64,000 bases of DNA. Origin: Bursaphelenchus xylophilus. Lineage: Eukaryota > Nematoda > Chromadorea > Rhabditida > Aphelenchoididae. The translations under genes were made by a program, and so were the position numbers. Below the pieces are notes generated by a model that had not been told where the DNA came from, made no database searches, and saw nothing but the letters and a program-made list of their open reading frames with translations. This document shows positions 22,101-33,204 of the stretch, one piece after another. The stretch covers positions 6,572,001-6,636,000 of the forward strand of contig CAJFCV020000003.1 in assembly GCA_904066235.2 (NCBI GenBank). The letters run 5' to 3'. Numbering within the stretch: the stretch's first letter is position 1; the number at the start of each line of letters is the position of its first letter.

Positions 22101-25057
22101 ACTCCAAAATCAGATCCAGAATTATCCCGAAGGATGTCCATTGGCATTCTTGCCTAACATGTACATAATAGACGAGAACACGCCTCTGACCGTCAGCTCA
22201 ACATTAACTGATTCGTCCTCCCTTCTCAAAAAGTACAAATCCTTAGTGGAACCTAACAATACTCCTTTCGAATATGCTGGAAAAGGTGTGCTCTCAGTCA
22301 AAAGACTGTGGACGTATCTGGTCAGACAGGACAACTTATCCTCCCATTTTGTCCGGTATATCTACTCTGGGTCTTATTATGTGGTATGTATTTGCTATTT
22401 CATCAACAATGTGCACTTCGTTTCAAAATGATAGACACGCCATGTACTTACCAAATCTGGTCCAAATTGGTACACTTTGGGCCGAGTTAGAAGGGGGTCA
22501 AAACCTTGGGCGCGGAGTACAGGGTGTTTCAAGGAATTCCGCTGAAAGTTTTTGTCGATTTCTTAGTGCTCAGTCAAGATATCCCAAAAATTTTTTTTGC
22601 ATAATAAAGAAGAATATGGGCGGTTTTTTGCCTATGAAAATCATTTTCTCCGCCAACGCGGAAAGCAGTGTATTCGGCGGAGACTTTTGGGCACTTTTTT
22701 GGTCATCACACCCTTCTTAAACGCTTTTTTGTGGTTTCTGGTGGTTGAAATGTGGATTTTTGCTAATTTTTGTGTTTATCAAGCGTTCGGCGAAGGTACG
22801 GCGGCCGCTCGCCGTATCTTAATTCAGCTACGAACAAGAAATGGCCAACACAATTCTTATGGTCTGGCAAGAATTCTCTGCAGGTGTCTTATACCCTCCA
22901 AAATTATGTCGCCAAGCCTAGGCAGAGGTTTAGCCATCGAGAAACCACTTGGTGCACAAGAAAACAACAGAATATTCTCCGTTTAAATTTCTCTTTGCCA
23001 TGCTGTTTCAAACACGGTGTGCTCCGACTTTATCGATGTTGCAGCGACTGCATTACACCGTGCAGTCGCTAAATCGGATCGCATAGCGTTGTAGCCGGCC
23101 ATCTGATCCATTGTGCAAAACATTTGAAGACTTTCTGGATGCTTCAGTGTCGCAATAAAGCGTTAAAAATTTGTGTGATGACCAAAAAAGTGCCCAAAAG
23201 TCTCCGCCGAATACACCGCTTTCCGCGTTGGCGGAGAAAATGATTTTCATAAACAAAAAACCTCCCACATTCTTCTTTATCCTGCAAATATCTTGACTGA
23301 GCGCTAAGAAATCGACAAAAATTTTCCGCGGAATTTCTTGAAACGCCGTGTATATACCATAGTCAAAAAAGCAGCCGTGTTTATCATTTTGAAACACCCA
23401 AAACTCAGAAAATCTTTTGCGAAGAGCGCAATTACTGTGCAATAAGAAATTTTTTTGTATAGGTTTTCTGCAAGATTTTATAGGCGTGCGGATAATTTTG
23501 AAACAAACTGTATAATCTTTAGACGGGCAAGGATAAGATCACTTTGGCGACGTTATCAACTACAAGTCAGGCTGGAAAGGATGTGAATGAACCATTGAGG
23601 ATAATGCAAAGAGAAAGGGAGGCTATTGTCAGCTTTGCTTGTTGCAAAGTGAGGAATGGCCACGTTGTAGTGGCGACCAATAGAGAAGTGCAAGAATTGA
23701 ATTTGGAAAGGATTTTAAATGAAAAAGAACAGTCATCCGATTTCTATCCATTGGGAAACTTCCTGAATAATCGGGTCGATCTGGATATTGCCTTAGGCGA
23801 GACTCCTCAGGATCGATTGAAGGACAATGATGACTATCAACTGATGGGATCAAACAAGGAAGCCATGAATAGTTCCTCCTTTGTAAGCCTAATTATCAAG
23901 ATTTTTAACTACTCTCTTTTTCTATTTAGCTAACACCGTTTATTATTGACCGAAGCCGAGTAGCTTTGCGCAAGGTATTTTAGATGTTGTGCTGAGATTT
24001 TTTTGTGTAATTGGTGTAATAGTGGTTTGAAATAAGGTTATTTTTCTGTTTAATAACTTGAATTTTAGTTGAAAAAGCGGAATATAGGTGGGGTCCGACG
24101 CATAGAGACGCATCCTAGCCTTCCATACTGTAAGTTATCAGGGTTATTGAGTTATAGGCTGCATTCAGATATAACTGGAGCTTCTGATGGATCAATTTAT
24201 ATGTGGGAATGGAATGTGGATCAACCCATATTTACTGCTAGACAGGCAGCCCAATATGCAAAGGTCACGAAGTTGGCGTTTGCTCAGAATGGAAATAAAT
24301 TCGCCTCAGTGGACGGGGACGGACACCTTTGTATTTGGCAAGCCACACAACAGACATCCTCCAAGAAACCGTTCTTTGTTAGTTAATTAAGGCTATGTGT
24401 CTTATGATAAATATTTTAGAATCAGAAATGTCACACAAAGTCAGCGTCTGATGTTAAATTCCTCGGCCAAACAAGTTCGGTCCTGGTGACAGCTGGGCAG
24501 AGTCAAGGAGATATGAACATCGCTTTATGGGACACCCTTTTACCTAATGGAAGGAATATGGTTTACGCTTTTAACGGCCATGTCGACGGAGCTACATGTG
24601 TATCCTATTTTCCAAGTTCTCAGGTAGGATTCTTATGATTTAGATTAATGTTTTTAGACCATTGTGTCTGGTGGAAGACATGGTGAGATATGTCTGTGGG
24701 ACCTAAGACAACGACAGCTTCGAGCAACTGTCAAGGCGTTTGACTCGGCTTCAGTGAGGTCAATGTACTCTGACAACAACAGCAATCTTTTGTTAACGGG
24801 CTCGGCAGAAGGGGATATAAAAGTAGGTTGCAAAGAGTAGTATGTTGATGTCTTAGATCTGGGATATCAATTCTGTTCCCCAATTGTTGCATACTATGAG
24901 TGGAGAACATGCCGTCAAAGGTGGTTTCAGCCTCCGCCAAGTCGGTTCTTCAGCTGTTCAGGGTACTCAGCAATTGTATTTTGATTCCGAGATGAGACTC
25001 TTTTCGTGTGGAGCCGATTGTTCACTTAAAATACGGACATTGCCCTTCTTTAGCTAA
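13131..25057 (+). CDS. rbc-1: DMXL / rabconnectin-3 alpha, giant WD-repeat V-ATPase regulator
   Basis: Rabconnectin-3 alpha (DMXL1/2, Rav1 relative) is a WD-repeat scaffold of the RAVE-like complex that assembles the vacuolar proton pump on synaptic vesicles and endosomes. The start 'MNVHQVLTGALNSNNFSFSV' followed by GSVEGNKF matches the DMXL N-terminus. Early exons are 13131-13217, 13254-13376, 13409-13471, 13512-13712, 13757-13907, 14266-14581 and 14617-14759. The N-terminal WD propeller runs to ~17.5 kb. The Rav1-type core lies around 19.1-20.2 kb ('LPRAQRQKLRQQGMPISQVI', 'SYGVAWWLKNNTTLRL', 'KNAFVLMSKQRYHNAAAFFL'). An acidic linker lies near 20.4-20.5 kb. The C-terminal propeller ends with 'GSAEGDIKIWDINS' and 'FSCGADCSLKIRTLPFFS' at 25057. 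Roughly 30-odd exons give an estimated 2,900 residues, near the human 3,000. Three introns are long (13908-14265, 16369-16885, ~22385-23521), and two of these hold inverted-repeat inserts. Middle exon borders are less certain than the ends. Confidence 0.93.
13940..14241. mobile_element. Inverted-repeat (MITE-like) insert in DMXL intron 5
   Basis: The left end (CTTTCATTCGAGGTAGATTT, then TATTTGTGGCAG) pairs with the right end read in reverse (CCTTCATTTGGGGCAGATTT, then CATTTGGGGCA), with mismatches over ~45 bases. The element is ~300 bp with no coding capacity. It accounts for almost all of this 358-nt intron, whose neighbours are 32-44 nt. The family and target duplication are not clear. Confidence 0.6.
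22520..23350. mobile_element. TA-flanked inverted-repeat element (Tc1/mariner-like MITE) in a DMXL intron
   Basis: Two arms of about 200 bases face each other. The left begins TA-CAGGGTGTTTCAAGGAATTC at 22520. The right ends GAATTTCTTGAAACGCCGTG-TA at 23350. Both arms share in order a CTCAGTCAAGATAT block, an AAAATCATTTTCTCCGCC block, a TTCGGCGGAGACTTTTGGGC block and TTTTTTGGTCATCACAC. The core of ~400 bases has no intact transposase that I can recognise. An extra pair (GTTTCAAAATGATAGACACG near 22420 and its near-complement ending ~23400) lies outside, suggesting a nested or second related copy. The intron is ~1.14 kb and the reading frame of DMXL is kept across it. Confidence 0.8.
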
Positions 25058-25280
25058 TCATTCCCGCTTATTTTAGTTGGTTTCTAGTCGTATTCTATAA
25101 ATATTTTTATGATTCAAACATAAATATTTTTTAATAAACTGACATCATGACCAAGTCAAGTTCTGTGGGTGGTTATGGCCTTTGCTGAGATCATTTTCCG
25201 GCCTTGCGTGTATCTGAAAACGCCCGCCAATTGCAATAAATGGAGTTTGAATTCCATTTCGGAGAGCCCCAACCATCATC

Positions 25281-25666
25281 ATGTACATCTCTTCACTGAT
25301 GGTCTTCATCACAACGGTATTGTTGACAGGTAGGGAGTGCATGATGAGTGTTGTAATTAATACAAGACATCTTTTAATTAAGCCATTGCAGGTCCAAATG
25401 TCAGGGCATTGAAGAATGATATAATGAGTTGTGTACTCTGCCAAGTCGTGGCCGAATCGTTGACCCAGCCTCATCCTTCGGCCGCTCTTTTATTGGCCGA
25501 TATGTACCAGCGATGTGGTCGGGTGGGGCTGATGGAGCCCGTCTGCGACCATTTGGTCGATCAGAATGCCAAACTCATGGTGCAGATATTCTCGAATGCG
25601 GGGCCTGCCTCGAGGCCCTTGCCTCGGGCTATTTGCTCCAAGCTGCAGTTGTGCGACCACTCCTAA
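25281..25666 (+). CDS. Small secreted saposin-like protein (SapB domain)
   Basis: Saposin-like proteins bind lipids or membranes. Nematode SPP/caenopore members act in the gut against bacteria, while others act in lysosomes; which applies here is not known. Two exons (25281-25329 and 25392-25666; intron GTAGGG...TTGCAG) sum to 107 residues. Residues 1-~17 (MYISSLMVFITTVLLTG) form a signal peptide. The rest carries the six-cysteine SapB pattern: CVLC at the start, then QRC, VCDHLV in the middle, and ICSKLQLC at the end. The spacing is right for a single ~80-residue domain. A polyadenylation signal (AATAAA) occurs ~40 bases after the stop, near 25702. It starts ~220 bp after the DMXL stop on the same strand. 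The cysteine pattern makes the call good despite the small size. Confidence 0.82.
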
Positions 25667-27638
25667 CGCTCTTTAATTTATATCATGATTTTGTCTCGTC
25701 TAATAAACTGAGGACATCGGTTATTTTCTTGCGCAATCTTGTTCTTCTGGATTAGCGGGGCCGTCTAATTGGTGTTAGTTAATTGAGAGGCGAGAAAAAC
25801 CACCGAAGGCGAGACCGTTCGAGGGTCTGCGCTGTGTTTTCGGCCAACCCAAACTACCACCGCATATTTGTAAGACTAACTGCATTCCAAAGAGTCTGCG
25901 GATAAACAAGGGAATCGGAACAAGGGACCTTTGTTCATTTCTTCAATTCTCATGCACTGTGCAATAATCAACCCCCTCCTCCTTTTCAAACATTTGGGAT
26001 TCATTACCGCACAGGGCAGGCTTTATTTTGTTTGCATACAACGGTAACTTGAAGCCATTTCTGGAGACGCCCAACTTAACAGAGGGGGCCAGGTCTTTGG
26101 AGGGCAACCTGAGATCTCCTTCTATCCTTGTAACCAATCCCGTCTGACGTTGTTCGAGCGGAGGTGTTATCCCCTCAGGCGCCGCAAATTTATAGTACAG
26201 GTGGCCTTTCCACAAAACCCGGGTACCTTGTTATTCCGCTGTTTTCAAGAATTTTGTCACCGGTCTGTGAATGCGGAACTAAGTAATGCCTGCTGGCTTT
26301 AAATGATTTTGTTCCCAATTTTATTTTCCATTCTGTGACAAGTAAATCGCCACAGCAAAAATATATGTGTACGCTGTTTTCATGGATTCCTAAAAATAGA
26401 ATTCGAGTAATTCATGAGCAGTCAAGGTAATATATATCTGAGAAAATTAGAGATAGGGTCTCGAGATTAATCGTAATGTCAAAATTAGATCAGTTTGGCC
26501 CCTCGGCTAATTGCAGATAAAAAAGGGCTGAAGATTTGAGAGGAAAGGACGTTAAAAGTCGTAGGTATCGAGTATTGAGTAAATATTGTATAACGACTCT
26601 CAGAAATGCTGGGTTCAAATAAAAACGAATTTTGAGTTTCCTTCGGAAACTGATGCTTTAAGGCAAGTCCTGTAGGGCCCTGTCTGACGTGATTTCCTGG
26701 CGTATCATGGCTCCGACCAACCTTAATTATCAAGCTTAGTTTGTGGAGGGGGAAGCCTTGTTGCTTTTGTTTGGCCGTCCTCCAAGGTGCCGGACTTCTT
26801 CTCATAAAGTCTAAGGGGTTAACTCATCTCGCAGGGCCAAGTAGACATGCTCATTTCAATGAAGATGTATGTGTTTGTCTACTCCGAGGAAGAGGTTTAC
26901 GGCTGATTCGGCACTCTGAAGGTGAACGGCTCTTTAAATCCGCATTCTAATTTTAATTAACGCCTTTCCTCACCGGGACCTGCAGCACTTGGAACGGGGC
27001 CAAACGGCGCGCGGGTTTAACAGTTCTAGTTTTTTACCTGCCGAAAAGCTCTGTCCTTTTTTTGTTTCGGGCTGTTTCCAGAAAACAATATGTTTTCGAA
27101 GAAATGCCCTCAGGGCCTTGGACGAGCATGACGATCCCACTGTTTGGAGATCATGTATTTTTCATGGCCGCGTCAACGGCAAAAAGTAGAAAGGTATAAC
27201 TGCTTGTTCCTCTTCCATTCTCGCCATGTCTTTGTTCCAGTTTCTTGCCCTAAGGCCACGCTCCAATGCCTGAATTGTTGATTGGCAGTTGGCCCAAGAC
27301 GGCGGTTTCGAGTCTGTTCTGGGATTGTAATCAGGGAGCCCCTGAGGGCATCAAAAAGTATTCTTGGTGTACAGGTGCAGTGGTCGTGATGACATAAGCT
27401 TGCTGATTATTTCGTTGACGGCCTTTTTGTTCCTGGCCTTTGTTTGCAGATCTTAATTTCTACGTTTTCTCGCCAATGTGAATGGTTCAAAGTTTTGTTT
27501 CCCATCGCCCCTACTTTCAGAACATTCTGGTTGCGGAGGTAACCTTTCTCTCGACGTTTCTGGGTTGGAGATTGGCGTTGAGAATGTGATATTCGCCCAG
27601 TGTCTGGAGCAGAACGTGGCGCTTTAGTCCCGCTTACC
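25667..27638. other. Intergenic, about 2 kb, no supported gene
   Basis: After the saposin 3' end I see no open frame with family features or splice-supported exons. It lies upstream of a GPCR gene and probably contains its regulatory sequence. The last ~30 bases before the receptor ATG (CGCTTTAGTCCCGCTTACC) give the likely 5' UTR. Confidence 0.5.
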
Positions 27639-29531
27639 ATGACGCAATTCTTGGATGAGGAAACTCTTCAATTGCAACAGAGGCTGTTAAATGCCACGGA
27701 AGAGGAAAAAGAGGTTAATTGGATTGCCTTTCTAATGCTCAATTGGTATTTCAGAACTTATTGCTGGCCCTGAACTCCAAGTATGAGATCACGGATGTTC
27801 TCCCTCCTCCGAATCATGAGGATCTCCATGTTTTGGTCATGGCTGTCGGGTATATGTTGTTGTTTTTGCTGGGAACTTGTGGAAACGTCGCCGTTCTTAC
27901 GACGATTTATCATGTGGTTGGTCTTTAGATTTCATTACTTAATATTCATTGGACCAAGCTTTCTGTATAACTTTATTTCAGGTGAGATCTCGAAGAGCCA
28001 ATTTGGATAACACTTTGATATACGTCGTTGTATTGTCATGTGTGGACTTTGGAGTGTGTTTATCGCTGCCTTTGACTGTAATTGACCAGGTATGAAAGGG
28101 GTTAATTGCGATGCGAATATCAAGAGCAACTGTATTGTCTTTTTATTTTCCAGATCCTCGGATTCTGGATGTTCGGCTCCATCGTTTGCAAATTGCATGC
28201 TGTTCTTGAGAATTTTGGTAAGATCTTGTCGGCCCTGATCCTGACAGCGATGTCTTTTGACCGATTTGCTGGTGTGTGTCATCCCCAGAAGAAATGGCTT
28301 CGTTCCACATCGCTTGCCATCTGTATTTTAGTGGGTGGGTGCCTACAGAAGTGTTGATATTTTTTGTTTAATTCTTATGTTTCTTTTCACGTAATCCTCC
28401 GTTCTTCTGATGACAGGTGGCGCAATTCTAATGCCGTAAAACATTGGAACCTCGCCTGTAAATGTTCGGAGACAATTCAATTAATTAAAGTTCAAATAAG
28501 CGAATACTTTCAGGCCTGGCTGCCTATGCCCTGGTCACACTGTGTCCTCTCCTTTGGAGTTTCACGGCCAATGAAGTAATTCTGTTCGAGAAGGAAACTG
28601 CTCCGCATAAAATAACCAGGATGAGAATCGAGAAATGCACGATGATGTCCATATCGAGTACGGTGTTCACCATGTTTACCGTATTCTTGTTTGTCTTGTG
28701 TTATTTGGTGCCCTTGTTTCTGGTCGCATTTTTCTACTCCCGCTTACTCAGTAAACTCAGACAACATGCCCGACAATTCACTGTAAGTGGCGCCCGAGGG
28801 GTCCCAATGTTGTGTTCATTTCAGTCAAGTCATATCCCTTTGATGCGCATATCTCTGTACACTCTGGCCGTCGCCTGCTTTTACTTCCTTTGTTGGACAC
28901 CGTTTTGGATAGCTACGGCATTCGCGGTATATCTGGAATATGCGGGAGAGAAGGACGGAAATGTGCCGCCCGTCTTTGTGTATTGTATGTACTTCATCCA
29001 TGCTTTGCCTTTCACTAACTCCGCGGTCAATTGGATCTTATATGGTGAGGAATGATGTAAAAAATATATGAAAAATGTTTAGGAGCCTTAAATAGTCAAC
29101 TTCAACATCGGTATAGGAGTGGACGCAACGCGGAGACAGTGACTCTGGTGGCCAATGGGAATAGTCATTGTCCCACCATGAAGAGTGTGCATTCCATGAA
29201 CGGACTGGTCTCTCCCAAGGTTAGATCACCTTAAATCTGAAAACCAATAATTGCTTTTTAGTTCAATGCCGTTGAATCTTCCCAATTTGATACTCCTCGG
29301 ACGGCACTCCTTGCTTCGGATGCGGCCTCTTGTTTGCACATGTCCATGTCTAATGGGGGTACTCAGACTAGACCTTCCAGCTCAACATTCTCCATAAAGA
29401 ATGATATGGTCGATGCCCACACACAGACAGAGCAATTGAGAAGAAGTTTCTCCAATCAGTCCTTGAATACTGGCTCTACAGAAGGAATGGACTTCCTGAT
29501 TAAGACGACGGAAGAGGCCACTTTCCTATAG
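27639..29531 (+). CDS. Peptide GPCR of the somatostatin/allatostatin-C/opioid-like class (NPR type)
   Basis: Rhodopsin-class receptor for a neuropeptide, on the plasma membrane. Eight exons (27639-27713, 27755-27913, 27982-28089, 28154-28334, 28514-28782, 28825-29044, 29083-29219, 29262-29531) sum to 472 residues. Helix 1 'GYMLLFLLGTCGNVAVLTTI' carries GN. Helix 2 has 'LSCVDFGVCLSLPLTVIDQI'. Helix 3 starts after C in 'FGSIVCKLHAVLENFGKILS' and ends with DRF in place of DRY (MSFDRFAGVCHP). Helix 6 is 'ACFYFLCWTPFWIATAFAVY' with CWxP. Helix 7 reads 'NSAVNWILYG' in place of NPxxY. The ~130-residue tail is Ser/Thr-rich. Loop and TM3 features fit the somatostatin/allatostatin-C group, as in nematode NPR receptors, but the ligand is not known. 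The second intron uses a GTGGTT donor. AATAAA is at 29586-29591. Confidence 0.85.
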
Positions 29532-29976
29532 GCAACATACGATGCAGGTATTTTCATTCAATGATCCGGGTCTTCCTTTTCGGTTAATAAAGAGTTACAC
29601 ATTAATTTACATTCCTTTTATTATGTATAACATGAAGAGAGAAGCCAGAAAATATCCGCAATTATTTATGCAAACGATGATGACAAGAGAGCCAAAATAC
29701 AATTGAGAATATTAAAAAGTAGAAGAATAGAACAGTTTCGATCGAAAACCAAAAAATAATATCTTTTCTCTTTATGACTACGAAAGAAGGTTTTGGGATG
29801 ATATGCAGAAAGAAGCGGAGATAAATGATATGAACTCTATATGTCCTTCTTGACGCCGAAAATCCGAAATGTGTATGATCTAAAGGGGGAACAATAAAAT
29901 AAACAATTACGACCATAACAAATCAAATATTCAACGGTTGAGCAAGGTGGCATGTCTTGAAGTGATGACGATCCGT

Positions 29977-30527
29977 TTAGGCGGTACCCAGAATAAGAGC
30001 GACAATCATGCCATACAGTCCCAAGACCTGTAAGTTGAAGTATTATTTAGACCCGGAACCGAAAGAGAAACCTTTAAATTGACCAAACTCACCTCAGAGA
30101 AAATGAGAATCAAGATCATTCCAACAAAAAGACGTGGTTGTTGTGCTGTGCCTCTGACACCAGCATCTCCAACAATTCCAATAGCATAGCCAGCTCCCAA
30201 TCCACACAATCCACAAGTCAAACCAGCAGCCAAATGAGCAAAGCCTTGTGCAAGAGTGTATCCTTGAGAAGCGGGGACCACTTTTCCCTTGAGAACCATG
30301 GCCACCACCAACCCGTAAATACCGATGATACCAGCCATAATGACGGGGATGACTGATTTCATGATCAATTCGGGTCTCATCACTCCCATCGAGCAAATGC
30401 CCACCGCAGATTTAGCGGTTCCATAAGCAGCTCCAAACACAGTGAAGATCTGGGCAGAAGCAGCTCCAATGTATCCGAAGAATGGAGCGTATGCGGCCTT
30501 CTCAGCGGCGTCCAAGTCATAAGACAT
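29977..30527 (-). CDS. vha-2/vha-3: V-ATPase 16-kDa proteolipid subunit c
   Basis: Membrane rotor subunit of the vacuolar H+-ATPase. Two exons on the minus strand (30093-30527 and 29977-30027) give 161 residues, the usual nematode length. There are four membrane helices. '[20 protein letters not shown]' opens the protein, '[14 protein letters not shown]'-type loop (here [15 protein letters not shown]) follows, and the proton-carrying Glu lies in helix 4 in '[19 protein letters not shown]'. The single intron falls right after that Glu codon. C. elegans has two near-identical genes (vha-2 and vha-3), so the copy is not assignable here. It converges with the peptide GPCR (stops ~445 bp apart). 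Functionally it belongs to the same pump that DMXL/RBC-1 regulates. Confidence 0.97.
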
Positions 30528-31546
30528 CTTGAGTTACGTGGATAAGGAAGGGGGAGTCGAGTCTGCAAATGATCACACCAATTATCATCTAAACAATTTT
30601 AACACGCTAATATCTTCAGAACCAAACCACTACTCGAGGCATTAAACGATATGAATAACAGTATGAGGAGGCTCTCTATGTATATCGAGGGATCCCACGG
30701 TAGAAGCACGGCCCAACTCAAAATCAAAGAACGAAGACCGAAAAACCGTCCGCGATCTCAGGGAATTGGAAGAGAGACCCGAGTGAAGAGCGTGCGATCT
30801 CATGGTGAGACTGCCACGACTACTGCGAGAGTAGAGGGTGCGCAGAGTAGGGAACGACGCCCGGACTCGAGGCAGTGTGTCTCTGCATTCGAGGCCGATC
30901 GCGACTAGAGATCATAATCCCATCGCGAGAGCGATGCGCGGTTTAGAAATTGAACTTGAATCGTGGTCAAAAGTTAGACATCCCCACTTATCAGTATGCA
31001 AATCAAGGTACTCCCTTCAGTTCAACCCCCGGACATCGGTGCCGATTACATCAATAAAAGCGAATAGAAATTAGATTACATAATAATTGCTTGGCTTCTA
31101 AACTGTGGAGAACGGAGTCCGAGATGATTCAGAGAAACCTTTGAATTGTATTGGAATTCGCTTTAAAATGTCGACGAAAAGAAGAGAAAGGATCGGCCGG
31201 CCGGTAAGTAACTAATAACTTGAAATGAAATCGCCCGCAGTCCATCATTCTGTTTGAAATTTTCCGTTCTTTTTTACTGTTTTCTACTTGAGACCCAGCT
31301 TTTTTTGGATGGATATTAAATCTGGAATGACTCATGGAAGCGGGGCTTGTTCATCGGGCCAGAAACAGTCCCCCCAGTCATGTTTTTGGAAGCCACTCAA
31401 AGCAAACAAAACTGCTTCAAGTCAGATGCAGATCGGCGATTGAGTTGCCGTGCGAAGGTCGCTTCGCCTACTCCGATTCCCCAATCTTCTTTTCCACGGC
31501 GATGGAAGAAAGGAAGAGGGAATAAAGAAGAAGATTCAGACAAACA
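30528..31546. other. Divergent intergenic region between V-ATPase c and the MFS transporter
   Basis: About 1 kb between two head-to-head genes, so it probably carries both promoters. The first 300 bases upstream of subunit c are rich in GA/CG repeats without clear periodicity. No gene is supported. Confidence 0.5.
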
Positions 31547-33204
31547 ATGACCACCAAAACCTTCCTTCCTGTTCTCCTGGCTGTTCTTGTCATTGATTTG
31601 TTATGTTTCACGTCAATTCTACCCCTTTTTCCATCTATTTTTGAAGAATACAGTAAGAATAAAGAACAGGTAACTTTTTTTTCGTCGGTTTAAAATTTCT
31701 AGTTCATTCTTGGCATTCTTAGTTATGTATGCATATATTATGTACATCAAATCTTTCAGGATTGGTTATACAGCAAATTCGAATCGTACGCTTCGCAACT
31801 GCAGAATTTCATAAACATCCCCGTTACTTCCCGCTACAACAATGTTGTCTTTGCGGGGATTCTGGGATCTGTCTTTAGTTTTCTACAGTATTTATCATCT
31901 CCATTTCTTGGGAGTTTATCAGATAAATATGGAAGGAAGTTAATTTTTATCATATCCGTTGTAGGGTCGCTCATTTCGTATATGGTAGGTCAACCACAAG
32001 CAAGTGATACTTTTTAGTTATGGGCATTTTCTTCCAATTTCACGATCTTCACGCTCTCCAGAATCACCGGAGGTCTCTCAAAAGCGAGTGTTTCTATTGT
32101 CATCACAATTGTAACGGATATTTATCCTCCCGAGAGCAGGGGGAAAGGAATGGTAAGATCAGAGATATTACGTCACATTACGCAACGAACGCTTGATGTT
32201 ATTACGCAATCTCATCTTTTAGGCATATGTCGGGATGTCATTTTCTTTGGCATTTATGGCCGGCCCAATGATCGGAGCTTTCTTTTCAAGCAGAATCCAT
32301 GGTGCTAACATCAACTTTTATCCGGCGTTATTCTCGATAATATTGACTATCATCGAATTGTTCCTCATATTATTTTACTTGCCCGAAACAAACAAATCAA
32401 AAGTAAGTTTGATAATTAAATTTAACTAAAGACTCCCTTTCAGTCGTCTGCAGAAAACTCAGCGAACTGGAAGGAGTACATAAATCCCCGATCTCTTATC
32501 ACATTCAATATTTTGGGACCTCAATTATCATCGCAGTTACGAATATACGGAATTGTTTACTTTTTGTATTTATTTATTTACTCAGGATGTGAATTCACAA
32601 TATCCTTTTTAACGCATCAAAGATTTGGGTATACGAGTGCTGATCAAGGGAAGATGTATTTCTTGACGGGTATTTTGATGATGCTTATTCAAGGTGAGTT
32701 AACCAAATATAAACGTATGTCTTTAGGAGGGTTTGTACGACGGATTCCAAAAGAAAAACAGAAGTGGGGAGTGATGCTGGGTGTTGCTACGATAATCCCA
32801 ACGTATATTGTGATGAGTCTGGCCTTTTCCCAAACAATCTTTTACATCTCTCTCATCTTGTATGCCATAGGTAAGAGGGCTTGTCCATAATGTAATGTCT
32901 TCCTGCAGCGTCTGCGATGGTCGTCCCTTGTCTGACCGCTCTGGTGGCCAATATTTGTCCGGAGCAGCAGAAAGGCCTATGTATGGGGGTGTTTCGAAGT
33001 CTGGGTGCGCTTTCTCGAGCCTTCGGACCTCTTAGTGGATCAATTCGTAAGTGTTTTATCTGACAATTAGTTTCATGCTCCTTTTCTTCAGTGTTCTGGC
33101 TTCTGGGTCCCACTGCTGCCTACTTTGTCAGTGGGGTCCTTCTCTGTGTCCCAGCTCTTTTGTTTTACCGTCAACTTCTGAATGAGACCAAGAAAGCAGC
33201 CTAA
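31547..33204 (+). CDS. Major facilitator superfamily transporter, MFSD10/TETRAN-like
   Basis: Twelve-helix transporter related to human MFSD10 (tetracycline-transporter-like, an organic-anion carrier). The substrate cannot be read from sequence. Eight exons (31547-31669, 31760-31984, 32018-32152, 32223-32402, 32444-32693, 32727-32870, 32909-33046, 33092-33204) sum to 435 residues. Helix 1 starts at the N-terminus with 'LAVLVIDLLCFTSILPLFPS', typical of this subgroup. Motif A appears as 'SPFLGSLSDKYGRKLIFIIS' between helices 2 and 3. 'SRITGGLSKASVSIVITIVTD' with the following 'PPESRGKGMA' is the MFSD9/10/14 block. A second motif-A-like 'GGFVRRIP' lies in the C-half. The C-terminus 'LLNETKKAA' is cytosolic. 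The first ATG after a CAG gives the start. The family is firm and MFSD10 is the best fit. Confidence 0.88.

Noticed and set aside
22570..22990. Overlapping open frames (up to ~148 codons) within the DMXL intron
   Set aside because: They lie in the inverted arms and core of the repeat element, and none resembles a transposase clearly enough.
25145..25474. A 109-codon minus-strand open frame
   Set aside because: It overlaps the saposin-like gene on the opposite strand, whose cysteine pattern, signal peptide and splice sites are far stronger.
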